Of a DNA stretch of 64,000 nt, positions 26,509-35,367 are shown piece by piece (the first letter of the stretch is position 1; every line of letters starts with the position of its first letter). The notes under the pieces were generated by a model. That model was given only the letters and a program-made list of their open reading frames with translations, was not told the DNA's origin and ran no database searches. The position numbers and the translations under genes were made by a program. The stretch spans positions 62,001 through 126,000 of the forward strand of contig JAEUKA010000070.1 of NCBI GenBank assembly GCA_016794465.1, in the 5' to 3' direction. The stretch comes from Myxococcales bacterium. Its GTDB lineage: Bacteria; Myxococcota_A; Polyangia; Palsa-1104; JAEUJZ01.

Positions 26509-27444
26509 CTAAAAGAAAACCGAGCGACGCTGCAGAAGACCCTCGTCGATAAGCTGCTGGACGCGATCTTGGACCTGATCGACCTTACGCTGGATGACTG
26601 AGTCCTCGTCGTCGAACGGACCGTCGAAGTACATCGGCTCGCCGAAGTAGACGCGAAACTTGGTCGGCAGCGGAAAGTACGCCAGCGGCCCGAGCAGCGG
26701 CAGCAGCGGACTGATTGGCACATACGGCGCCCGCAGCAGCTTGGCCAGCCCGCGCCAGTCGTGGATGCTGATGATCGACTCCTCGGCCCCGATGACGGCG
26801 ACGGGAACGATCGGCGTCTTCGACTGGAGCGCCAGGCGCATGAAGCCGCGCCCGAAGGTGACCAGCTTGTAGCGCTGCTGGTAGATCTTGCCCGAGCCGC
26901 GCGCGCCCTCGGGAAACACCAAGATCGCCTGATCGTCTTCGAGCAGGTTGCGACAGTTGATCGGGTCACCGAGCACCACGCCGGAGCGCGCGAACATCTC
27001 GTTGACAAACGGCAGCGTCGACACCCAGCGCTCGGCCATCGCTCGCACGAGACGCGGCGGCTTGGCAGAAAGCAGCGTCGCCACCGCCACCACGATGCCG
27101 TCAAACGGCAGCTGCCCCGAGTGATTGGGCACGATCAGCACCCGTCCCGCCGGCACATTCTCGATCCCGAAGATCTCGGGTCGGAAGTAGTCGTAGACGT
27201 GGCGCGCCAGCGAGTAATAAAACTTCGCCTCCTGCGGCGAGAAACCCCACGGGTCAAAGCCCTGCGAGTTGACCCGATTGGGCAGCGAGTCGATCGCGGC
27301 CGAGACGGTCGGATCGATCCAGTGATGCCGGGCCTCCTTGGCGAGCTGCGCCAAGCTGGTCAGGCGAGAAAGGATCTCATTCCACTTGAGCAGGAGGTCG
27401 GGGGGAACCTCCCGCGTGACCGAGTCGAGGGTGCGCTTTAGCAT
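26509..27444 (-). CDS. PlsC-like lysophospholipid acyltransferase
   Basis: The acyltransferase motif is NHSGQLPFD (Nx4D-type, HxxxxD), followed by VFPEGARGSGK (motif III) and TPIVPVAVIGAEESI (motif IV). These are the hallmarks of PlsC/LPLAT enzymes, which acylate glycerol-phosphate or related lipids at the membrane. I chose ATG 27444 (MLKRTLDSVTREV); upstream in-frame starts at 27456 and 27519 add unconserved residues. The product is 311 residues. It heads a two-gene minus-strand unit with the SDR gene. Confidence 0.88.
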   Translation of the reverse strand: MLKRTLDSVTREVPPDLLLKWNEILSRLTSLAQLAKEARHHWIDPTVSAAIDSLPNRVNSQGFDPWGFSPQEAKFYYSLARHVYDYFRPEIFGIENVPAGRVLIVPNHSGQLPFDGIVVAVATLLSAKPPRLVRAMAERWVSTLPFVNEMFARSGVVLGDPINCRNLLEDDQAILVFPEGARGSGKIYQQRYKLVTFGRGFMRLALQSKTPIVPVAVIGAEESIISIHDWRGLAKLLRAPYVPISPLLPLLGPLAYFPLPTKFRVYFGEPMYFDGPFDDEDSVIQRKVDQVQDRVQQLIDEGLLQRRSVFF

Positions 27445-27572
27445 GCCGGCTCTCATCGCGGCGACGTGGCTTGGCCGCCCGAGCAATGTACCAGACCGAA
27501 CCAGGCCCTGGCCGGCCAAACTAGCGAGACTGCCGCAAAAACCGCGCGAGTTTTTTGTTTAGAATGCGGGCC

Positions 27573-28160
27573 ATGTCCATACCGAACGCTTCCTCAGCTT
27601 CCTCCGTTGGCAGAACCCGCACCACCTGGCAAAAGACGCTCCTGTGCGCCTCGCTGTTGCTCTCCCTTGGGACCGTCGGCTGTCAGCCAAGCTCGTTCGA
27701 TCTGACCCTGGACCTGACCGAGCAGCGTCAGAATGCGCAGCCGGCGGGCGCGATCAGCACGCTGCTGCCGACGCCGTTTGTGTTTGCCGTCAACCTTGCC
27801 GACGAAGCCAAGATCCGGGGAGCGAATCCGCCTCGGCAGGTGTTTCTGAAGGACTTCTCGCTGGTGATTTCCTCGACGACGCGACCGGCGGGGGATGTCG
27901 ATACCTTCGACTATGTGAACACCGCCGAGTTCTTCATCGAGCCGACCCGCGTCGGCAGTGTGCTGCAGAAGGTCAAGGTCGCCGACATTCCCGCCAAGGA
28001 AGGACCGACCGGAGAGATGTGGCCGCGCCTGATCGCGAACCTCAACTTGCTGCCGCTGCTTACGGAAGGCGCCCAGCTGACCTCTACCGCGACCGGAACC
28101 ACGCCGGGGGATGATGTCTCCTATGCCGGCAAGATCGTCCTGGCTGTTGACGTGTTCTAG
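27573..28160 (+). CDS. Putative lipoprotein of unknown function
   Basis: From ATG 27573 the 195-residue product has a long N-region and a signal peptide ending LLLSLGTVGCQPS, a lipobox. The mature part has no motif I recognise (FDLTLDLTEQ, FFIEPTRVGSVLQKVKVAD). TAGAAT (27560-27565) lies seven bases before the ATG in a T-rich stretch, so the transcript may be leaderless; no -35 match was found. It is divergent from the acyltransferase gene and convergent with the esterase gene. Confidence 0.7.
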   Translation: MSIPNASSASSVGRTRTTWQKTLLCASLLLSLGTVGCQPSSFDLTLDLTEQRQNAQPAGAISTLLPTPFVFAVNLADEAKIRGANPPRQVFLKDFSLVISSTTRPAGDVDTFDYVNTAEFFIEPTRVGSVLQKVKVADIPAKEGPTGEMWPRLIANLNLLPLLTEGAQLTSTATGTTPGDDVSYAGKIVLAVDVF

Positions 28161-28199
28161 CCGAGATTCCGTCGCTGGCAAGTGAATATTAGTCTTATA

Positions 28200-28279
28200 A
28201 AATGCTTCATATCTGCGGATATTAGGCGTTTGGAAGGACTCTTATCGATGAATATGAAGCATTTGAAAGGCTTCATATT
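28200..28279. repeat. AT-rich island with three copies of GCTTCATAT in alternating orientation
   Basis: AAATGCTTCATAT (28200-28212) and ATATGAAGCATTT (28252-28264) are perfect 13-bp inverted copies. A third copy makes the perfect hairpin AATATGAAGC (28251-28260) / GCTTCATATT (28270-28279) with a 9-nt loop. The island lies between two convergent genes in otherwise GC-rich DNA. It may serve as a bidirectional terminator or a repeat remnant. Confidence 0.7.
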
Positions 28280-28291
28280 GGCGACGTGGAG

Positions 28292-29317
28292 TTAGCCGAT
28301 GGCGCGGGCGAGGGCGGGGAGGCTGCGATCGAAGCGGTAGCTGGTGTTCATGTGGCCGTCGTCGAACTCCTCGTGGGTGACGGCGATTCCGAGGCTGCGG
28401 AGGCGGCTGGCGAGCTTGCGGGCAGCGAGGTCCAGGTAGTATTCGTCGCGGGTGCCAGCGTCGAGGAAGATCAGCGACTGGCGGGCGAGGGCGTCGCGGT
28501 AGGGAGCCTCGCCGCAGATCTCGACCGGATCGAAGCGGAGCCAGCGGGCGAAGACCTCGTCGTCGATGGTGCCGTCGGAGAGGTTGACGGGAAGGGCGAA
28601 GCCGAGCGGGCTGCTGGGATCGGGGCTGTAGGCGGCGGCGCTGGCGAAGATGGTCATCACGTCGAACAGATCGGAGGGGCGCGGGCCTTTGCCGGCCTCG
28701 ATCCAGGTTCGCAAGGCGCCCTCGGGTCCACCGTAGCGACGGACGCGGCGTACAAACTTGAGCAGCTCGGGTGGGGTGGTGATGCGAAAAAAGCCGTCTC
28801 CGGCATGGCTGGCGACGGCGGAAAAGACCTGGGGATGGTTCATGGCAAGCCACAGGGCGCCGATGCCTCCCGACGAGCGACCGCAGACGGCGCGGTGTCG
28901 AGCGTCGGTGAGGGTTCGGAGGTTGCTGTCGACGAGCGGCACGACCTCGCGGATCAAGTGGTCGGCGTAGCGACCGAGGATCGGAGAGTTGACGTACTGA
29001 CTGCCACCGAGTGCGGTAAAGCAGTCGGGCAGGACGGTGATCCACTCGGGCAGGCTGGGATCGGCGGCGAGCAGGCGGGCGATTCTCTCGTCGAGAGACT
29101 CGGCGAGCGGCGAGCGATTGAGGAGCTGGTAGCCGGCGCCGACAAAGGACGCGAGCACGTAGATCACCGGATAGCGGCGGCTCGGCTCGCGGTGGTAGCT
29201 CGGCGGTAAGATCACCGGCACGGTGCGCACCGTCGGATCGCCGTAGCGATTGCCGACAAGAGCGGTGCTGGTCACGGTCAGCGATTCGATCAGGCAGGGC
29301 AGGGCTTGCGTCGTCAC
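28292..29317 (-). CDS. Putative esterase (esterase D/ferulic acid esterase-like alpha/beta hydrolase)
   Basis: The 341-residue alpha/beta hydrolase starts at GTG 29317, preceded by AAAGGCGG; a longer open frame upstream overlaps the TPR gene. The PF00756-type pattern is present: TVPVILPPSYHREPSRRYPV, then PVIYVLASF. The triad can be read: nucleophile Ser in CGRSSGGIG, Asp in FLDAGTRDEYY, and His in DDGHMNTSY. There is no signal peptide, so it is probably cytoplasmic. It lies 65 bp downstream of the large TPR gene. Confidence 0.85.
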   Translation of the reverse strand: MTTQALPCLIESLTVTSTALVGNRYGDPTVRTVPVILPPSYHREPSRRYPVIYVLASFVGAGYQLLNRSPLAESLDERIARLLAADPSLPEWITVLPDCFTALGGSQYVNSPILGRYADHLIREVVPLVDSNLRTLTDARHRAVCGRSSGGIGALWLAMNHPQVFSAVASHAGDGFFRITTPPELLKFVRRVRRYGGPEGALRTWIEAGKGPRPSDLFDVMTIFASAAAYSPDPSSPLGFALPVNLSDGTIDDEVFARWLRFDPVEICGEAPYRDALARQSLIFLDAGTRDEYYLDLAARKLASRLRSLGIAVTHEEFDDGHMNTSYRFDRSLPALARAIG

Positions 29318-29381
29318 GACCGCCTTTATAGCAGGTCGGACAGCGCCGGAAGAGGTGGTGAGAGGTGGTGCGGGGTCGGGA

Positions 29382-32300
29382 TTAGGAGCCGCTGAGCAGG
29401 CGCAGAAGCTCGTCGGCCTCGCGGCTGAGGGCGAAGCGCAGCAGGTCGTCGATCTGGGCTTCCCCGGCGGGACCTTTGCGACGGAGCGCCGACACGGCAG
29501 CGGGTAGGTTGCCGCCCCACAGCAGACCAAAGTAGTGGCTGCTCATCGTCAGCGCTTTGGCGATGCCATCGTAGTTTGGCACCGTCGCGTAGAACTCCAT
29601 CGCCAGCGGCACAATCTGGGTCGCCAGCTTGCTGGGAATCGCTCGTCGCTGCCGCTGCGCTTCCGTCTCGATGCGCTTATCGGCAAATCCGACCGGCACG
29701 TAGTCTTTGACCTGCTGACGAACCAGGCCGCCGATCAGCACCGCGAGATCTTCCGACGACATTCGCAGCGGCAGGTGCAGCTGACTGTGCAGGATCTTGA
29801 GCAGACCACCGAGGAGGAAGCGTCGCTCGGCCTCGGATGCGCCGTCGAGAAGGCTGGTGGAGATGATCAGCGCCGGCGGCTCGAGCGGCTCGATGGTGTA
29901 GTGCGGCACCGTGTGTCCAGCGTCGTCCTTGCCCTGCGCCGCCGTCAGGTAGATGTCAAACTCGGGCAGCTGGAGCTCGGCGGCGAGCTTGCTTGCCAGA
30001 TCGCGCACCGGGTGTCCCGAGCGTGGCAGCCTTTCCTTGCGATCGACGCCCAGCGCTTGCAGCTTGCGACCGTCGCTGACATACATCTTCCCGAGCGGCT
30101 CGGCGAGCAGGCGAAACAGCATCCGAATGCTCGACGAAACCACCGCCGGATAGAGCACATCGTCGACGGACGGATCACGCAGACCGTTTTTGGTCGGCTC
30201 TCTGCGGGGCAGTGTCTTTTCAAGCTGCGTCTGAAGGTCCTTCGGCACCACTCCACCGAGTGCGGTGATCGCGCCCGCCGCCAGCTGAGCTTGCTCACTC
30301 CGTCGCAGCGCCAGGATCTGCAGCAGCGCTTGATGCACTGCCTGATCGCGCGGCTTGCTCGCCAGCTGGAGACGGAAGCGCCCCGCCGCCGCATCGAGAT
30401 GGAAGCGCAGCGACTGCACATCCGAGGTCCGATCGTAGTAGCGCGCCAGCTCGCGAATCGACGACAGATCCATCGGATCGACCTCGACGGCTTGCCGCAG
30501 CGCCTCCAGTGCCCCGCGTGAGTCACCTTGCAGCTCCGACAGCGCCGCGATGCGATGGAAATAGCCCATCTTGCGCTGCTTGTCCTCGGTGTACTTGACC
30601 AGGCGCTTGAGCAGCGGCAGCGTCTCTCCGGCACGATTTTGCGCCAAAAACAGGTCGGCCAGCTTGGTGAGCGCCGTCTGATTGGTCGGCTGAATCTGAA
30701 TCGCTTTGGTGTATTCGGCGATCGCTTGATGCGAGTCGTGCAGCTGATCGCTCCAGATTTCTCCGAGCAGCAGGTGAATCGCCAGCAGCTGCGCGGGCCG
30801 CGTCTCGAGCTGCGAGTAGCGACGGAGCGGCTCGACGGCTTGCTGCCACTCCCCGTCATCCACGTACAGCTTGCCGAGTGTATACAGCGCGGCCGCCTGA
30901 TTCGGCGACAGCTGCAGTGCCTCTCCCAGCTCTCGCTTGGCAGAAGGCCGATCGCTGAGCAGCCCGGCGTACAGCTGCCCCAGCTCGACCCGCATCCCAA
31001 CCACTTGCGTCGTCGACAGATCGCTTCGTGAAAGTCGCTCCGTCAGCAGGGCGGCCAGGGTGCGCGCGTCGTCGGCACTCTTCGCACTCGTCGTCGCATA
31101 GGAACCACGCAGCCGCTCGAACGCCTCTTCGCGATCGGGCAATAGCTCGAGGCCGCTACGCAGCGCTCGACGAGCCCGCACCGCGTCGGGAACAAGGTTC
31201 TGGGCCAGCACTCCCGCGAGCATGTAGTGAAGGTAGCGCTCCTCGATGTCGTAGAGCTGCGCGGCAAGCTGCTCGGCACAGTCGAGCGCCACCGCATAGC
31301 GCTGGTGAAGCAGTGAATAATGCAGCAGCCCTCGCAGCGTCGGAATTTGGTCAGGACAGCGACTGAGCGCCGATCGATACAGCGAGATCACCTGCTCGAT
31401 GTCGCCCCCGCTCACCGCCGCCGCCTCTGCCGCTCGGGTCAGGAACACCGCCGCACTGCGCTTCTGGCTTTGTTCGCCCGGGCCGCTGCTGATGGACAGC
31501 TCTCCGACTCGCTGCGATAGCTCGGCCAGCTGCACTTGATCGTCGCGAATCACCGCGCCTTCGTGGAGGAAGCGCAGCGCCGGTCGACACGTCCGGTCGC
31601 GATAAAGCGCCAGCCGGTAGTCGTTTTCCATCTGGTTGTGCGCCGCTGCCTCGTCGCCGCCGTCCTGCCACAGCAGTCTTTGCCGCAGCCGCGCGCGATC
31701 CGAGCTGATGTGTACCGCAAACGGCGTATCCGTCGCAGTCAGGCCCATCTGTTCATACAGGTGAACCAGCTCGCCCCACTGCCCTCGGGAGATAAAGTGC
31801 CGCTCGAGTGCGCGCATCGCCAGGTGGTTGTTGGCGTCGACGGTAAGGACGTTGCGATAGGCCGTCTCAATGGCTTCACTGCACGCGACGGGATCGGTGA
31901 TGCGCAGGCTCGCCAAGAGCGCCTGTCGCTCGTAGGCCTGGACGCGGGTTGCAATGTCCGGCGCTTCCTTCAGCTCCAGCTTCGTAAATCGCTCCAGCTC
32001 GTCGAGCATTCCAGCCGCCAGGAGAGCCTGCACCAGCTTGGCACGGGCGACGGGATGTCCTGGCCGCAGCTCCAGTGCTTGCTGATATCGCTCGGCGGCT
32101 TCGCGAGACTTGCCCAGCCCTTCCAGCTGCTCACCGGCGAGGACCAGCAGTGCATAGCGCGTATCCGAGTCGGGATCTTGCGCCAGCTCTCGCTCGAGCA
32201 GATCGAGCCCTTGGCCCGCCCGCCACGCCGTCACGTACATCCAGTCATCGAGCCCCATCAGCGACGGCAGTCCCTCGGTCAGCTGCCGCAGCTCGCGATA

Positions 32301-35300
32301 ACAGCGCAGGGCCAGCGCGGGCTCGTCTGCATCGACCTCCGTTGCGACGGCCAGCTTGATGCCCCACCACGGCTGCGCCGGGGTTCCTTTGGTGCGCTCA
32401 AATCGCGTCCGCAGCCCCGAGGTCACAAACCGGCTGAGCGCACTGCGACGCAGCGAGGCCCGGTCGGTCAGCTGGGCACGCAGCTCCAGTCGCAGCAGCG
32501 CCATCGTATGATCCGGCTCGGCGAGCAGCGCCTGCCGGTAGCTCTCTTCCACGGCGCCACCCTCGGGACTTGGCGTCGGAGTGATCGATGCGAGCAGGCT
32601 ACCGCGCCCAAACCACAGCGCTGCCGCCGCACTTCCCGTCGTGACCCCTGCCGCCGCATGCAGCACTTCCGCCAGCTGCTGAATCAGGCCCGGCTCGGCG
32701 ATCCCCCGGAGTCGAGCGGCCAGCATTGCCAGCTGCCAGCTCCGTGCCGGTCCCAGCGTCGGCGCCAGCTCCGCGACCGCACTCGGCAGCACCGCATCGC
32801 TGAGCAGCACCTTGGCGGCCTCGGCATGCTGACCCACCCGCGACAGCTGAGCCGCCGCTTCTTCGCGCAGGACGCGCCGGCACACCTCGGCAATGGAGCT
32901 GGTCGTCGCTTGCTGACTGGCGCGCAACAGGACCTGGGCCGCCTCAATCGGCTGGTTGCTGACCAACAGCAGCTCGGCCAGCCGCTGCGCCGCTTCCAGA
33001 AAGTCCGGACGTACCTTGAGCGCTGCCCGCAGCTCGTCCATCGCCGCGTTGCGACCGGCTTCCCCCGGCTGGGTGGTCAGCTGTAGGTCGGCTGCGTACA
33101 GGTAGGCGAACGCGCCCTGGCCATCGCTCGACTGACCCTGCTGTCGCCACATCTGTAAAAGGTCTTGCGGACGACCGAGCTTGCGACAGACGCGCTCCAG
33201 CAGCCGGCTGGTGACGGTATCGCTGGCGACATCCGACTGAGCGGCTGCGGACAAGGACTGCACCAGCGCCTGCTGCGCCGCCTCGTCCTGGCCGGCGCGA
33301 TGGAACGCCCGACCGGCCAGCCGCAGTGCTTCACTGCGCAGCCACGGGTCACGCCGAGACTCTGCCGCCTTCACATAGGCGGCTGCGGCTGCTGCGTGGT
33401 CCTGGGACTGCTCAGCGGTCAGGGCTAGCTCATCGCGGGCCACGGAATCGCCCAGCTGCGCGGCTTCGGAAAGCGCTGCGCTGCGATCGTTCCCAGTGGA
33501 CTGCCGTGCAGCCAGACACAGCAGCGCGGACTTGAGCGCGGTAGGAATGGGCGCCACAGCAGCGGCTCGAGCGGCCTTGGCCACTGGGGACGGCTCGTCT
33601 TTGCGCAGTCGGGGCAGCCGTGCCGAGGTCCGCAACAGCCCCAGCCCCGCCGACAGACTGGCACTCGCGGTCAGCGTCGACTCAAAGCGCTGGGCGGTGG
33701 CCTGGTCCCGTCCGGACTGCTCATCCAGCCGAGCCCGCGCAACCTGGAGCGCCGGGCGCAGCGGTCCGGTCAGTGTCGGTAGCTGGAGGATGCCATCCAG
33801 CGTCGTCGCCAGCTCAGCGGTAGCGCCCTGTGCAAGAACGACATCACTGTGGGCAAGAAGGGCGATGCACTGCCCGATTTTGTGGCTGCCCTTAGGAACT
33901 GTCGCAAGAAAGTCCTGCGATAGCTGCTTGGCCTCTCCCAGCTGACCCGAGGCGCGGAGCAGCTCGACCTGTTGGAAGCGCAGACCGGACTGCTCGGCAG
34001 CGCTGCTCTGCTTCTGTTCGCGCTCGCACAGCGTCGCTGCTTCATCGGGCTGGGCGGTCGGTCCGGGCATCGAGAGGAGCCGTCGCAAGGCCCGCAGGGC
34101 AGTTCGGTGATTCGGCGCAAGCTCGAGGACGCGGCGATAGCGCTCGATGGCTTCGGCTTGCTCGCGGAGCGCTTCGGCCTGCACACCCGCTGCGAGCAGG
34201 AGCTTGACCGTTCGACCGCGATCCACGCCATGGGCTTGGGCTTCCCCGTCGAGGAGTGCCAACATGACCCGACGAGTCGCCGTCTCGGGCGCCGCCCCTG
34301 TTCCTGCGCAGGGCGGTGGCGGCGGCAGGTTGTCTTGGCCGGGCAGCGGCAGCCGGCGAGGCGCAATCGGCGTACCTTGGTTGCGGAGCGGCACCGGCGT
34401 CGCACTCTGCTGAATCGGCGGCAGCGCGACCCAGCTCTCACGAGTCGGGGCGGTGGTCGGCGCGGGCTGGGCAACCTGAGCCACCGGTGTCTGGGGCTCG
34501 ATGCGGACCGGTAGCTGCTCGATGACCGGCAGCGCGGGTGGCGGTGGCAGAGACAGCTCGACCGACGGCTCACTCGAAGCGCTCTTTTGCGCAGCTGCCG
34601 AGGAGCTGTCCGACGTGGCTTGACCGAAGCCCGGGACCAGGTCGCTCATCGACGCATCGCTGACCGCGCTCGGCTTGTCCTCGGCGGCTGGAGCGGCGTC
34701 GATTTGTACGTCGTAGTCTTCGTCTTGTTCGTCGGATACTTCGATTTGAACCGCGACCGACGATGGAGTGACGTGGCTCGGGGCGGTTGCAACGGCGGAC
34801 GGCGACGGCAACCCCGATGGTACCGTCAGCGCGAGATCGGACAGCTCACCAAGAGATGAAGTGACAGCGACGGCTGGTTTGGCGGGTGCCGGCTTCGCTT
34901 CAAGCTTGGCAGTGGTCACCGGCGCGGCTGGCGGCACCGGCAGATCGAGGTCGAGATCTCCGAGCAGGCCCGTCGACAAAATCGGTGGTAGCGGCGCCGC
35001 ATCGCCTTCGAGCGGCGGCAAGGCCAGTGGGTCGAAGGCCCTGGCTGCCGCAGGCTCTGGACTTACCTTTGGGCTCGCTTCGGCTGGCTTCGCGGGCTCC
35101 GGCTTCGCGGGCTCCGGCTTCGCGGGCTCCGGCTCCGACGGCTTGGCCACGAGGGACTGGCTCGGCGCTACCGGTGCGATCGGCTGGGCTTCCGGAACCA
35201 CGGCTCGGCGCAGCTCGGGAGGCAGCTCATCCTCGGAATTTAGTACCGGTCCGAGGCTTTCACCTACCTTGTCCCAGTTGAAGTCATCGTCGCCAAAATC

Positions 35301-35363
35301 AAAATCGCTGAGCAGAGAGTCACTCGGCGCTGGCTTCTTGCTGTCTTGATCCGCCGGAGGCAC
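29382..35363 (-). CDS. Giant cytoplasmic TPR protein (about 1,993 residues)
   Basis: I place the start at GTG 35363 because AAGGAG sits seven bases upstream; a GTG at 35381 would overlap the preceding stop. The first 330 residues are disordered and acidic or Pro-rich (FDFGDDDFNWDKVGE, then PEPAKPEPAKPEPAK). The remainder is a long solenoid of TPR-like helices with typical hits such as ALYTLGKLYVDDGEWQQAVE and AIAEYTKAIQIQPTNQTALT. No signal peptide or membrane helix is seen, so it is a cytoplasmic scaffold. Its gene follows the 1,832-residue TPR gene with a 14-bp overlap at the far start. Its function is unknown; giant TPR proteins of this kind are typical of myxobacteria, and AgmK is the best known. 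Confidence 0.85.
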   Translation of the reverse strand: MPPADQDSKKPAPSDSLLSDFDFGDDDFNWDKVGESLGPVLNSEDELPPELRRAVVPEAQPIAPVAPSQSLVAKPSEPEPAKPEPAKPEPAKPAEASPKVSPEPAAARAFDPLALPPLEGDAAPLPPILSTGLLGDLDLDLPVPPAAPVTTAKLEAKPAPAKPAVAVTSSLGELSDLALTVPSGLPSPSAVATAPSHVTPSSVAVQIEVSDEQDEDYDVQIDAAPAAEDKPSAVSDASMSDLVPGFGQATSDSSSAAAQKSASSEPSVELSLPPPPALPVIEQLPVRIEPQTPVAQVAQPAPTTAPTRESWVALPPIQQSATPVPLRNQGTPIAPRRLPLPGQDNLPPPPPCAGTGAAPETATRRVMLALLDGEAQAHGVDRGRTVKLLLAAGVQAEALREQAEAIERYRRVLELAPNHRTALRALRRLLSMPGPTAQPDEAATLCEREQKQSSAAEQSGLRFQQVELLRASGQLGEAKQLSQDFLATVPKGSHKIGQCIALLAHSDVVLAQGATAELATTLDGILQLPTLTGPLRPALQVARARLDEQSGRDQATAQRFESTLTASASLSAGLGLLRTSARLPRLRKDEPSPVAKAARAAAVAPIPTALKSALLCLAARQSTGNDRSAALSEAAQLGDSVARDELALTAEQSQDHAAAAAAYVKAAESRRDPWLRSEALRLAGRAFHRAGQDEAAQQALVQSLSAAAQSDVASDTVTSRLLERVCRKLGRPQDLLQMWRQQGQSSDGQGAFAYLYAADLQLTTQPGEAGRNAAMDELRAALKVRPDFLEAAQRLAELLLVSNQPIEAAQVLLRASQQATTSSIAEVCRRVLREEAAAQLSRVGQHAEAAKVLLSDAVLPSAVAELAPTLGPARSWQLAMLAARLRGIAEPGLIQQLAEVLHAAAGVTTGSAAAALWFGRGSLLASITPTPSPEGGAVEESYRQALLAEPDHTMALLRLELRAQLTDRASLRRSALSRFVTSGLRTRFERTKGTPAQPWWGIKLAVATEVDADEPALALRCYRELRQLTEGLPSLMGLDDWMYVTAWRAGQGLDLLERELAQDPDSDTRYALLVLAGEQLEGLGKSREAAERYQQALELRPGHPVARAKLVQALLAAGMLDELERFTKLELKEAPDIATRVQAYERQALLASLRITDPVACSEAIETAYRNVLTVDANNHLAMRALERHFISRGQWGELVHLYEQMGLTATDTPFAVHISSDRARLRQRLLWQDGGDEAAAHNQMENDYRLALYRDRTCRPALRFLHEGAVIRDDQVQLAELSQRVGELSISSGPGEQSQKRSAAVFLTRAAEAAAVSGGDIEQVISLYRSALSRCPDQIPTLRGLLHYSLLHQRYAVALDCAEQLAAQLYDIEERYLHYMLAGVLAQNLVPDAVRARRALRSGLELLPDREEAFERLRGSYATTSAKSADDARTLAALLTERLSRSDLSTTQVVGMRVELGQLYAGLLSDRPSAKRELGEALQLSPNQAAALYTLGKLYVDDGEWQQAVEPLRRYSQLETRPAQLLAIHLLLGEIWSDQLHDSHQAIAEYTKAIQIQPTNQTALTKLADLFLAQNRAGETLPLLKRLVKYTEDKQRKMGYFHRIAALSELQGDSRGALEALRQAVEVDPMDLSSIRELARYYDRTSDVQSLRFHLDAAAGRFRLQLASKPRDQAVHQALLQILALRRSEQAQLAAGAITALGGVVPKDLQTQLEKTLPRREPTKNGLRDPSVDDVLYPAVVSSSIRMLFRLLAEPLGKMYVSDGRKLQALGVDRKERLPRSGHPVRDLASKLAAELQLPEFDIYLTAAQGKDDAGHTVPHYTIEPLEPPALIISTSLLDGASEAERRFLLGGLLKILHSQLHLPLRMSSEDLAVLIGGLVRQQVKDYVPVGFADKRIETEAQRQRRAIPSKLATQIVPLAMEFYATVPNYDGIAKALTMSSHYFGLLWGGNLPAAVSALRRKGPAGEAQIDDLLRFALSREADELLRLLSGS
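35086..35130. repeat. Three perfect 15-bp tandem units in the TPR gene
   Basis: GGCTTCGCGGGCTCC is repeated three times without change. Read on the minus strand it encodes EPAKP units in the disordered N-terminal region of the giant TPR protein. Such a repeat is prone to slippage in multiples of five codons without a frameshift. Confidence 0.85.
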
Positions 35364-35367
35364 GTCT

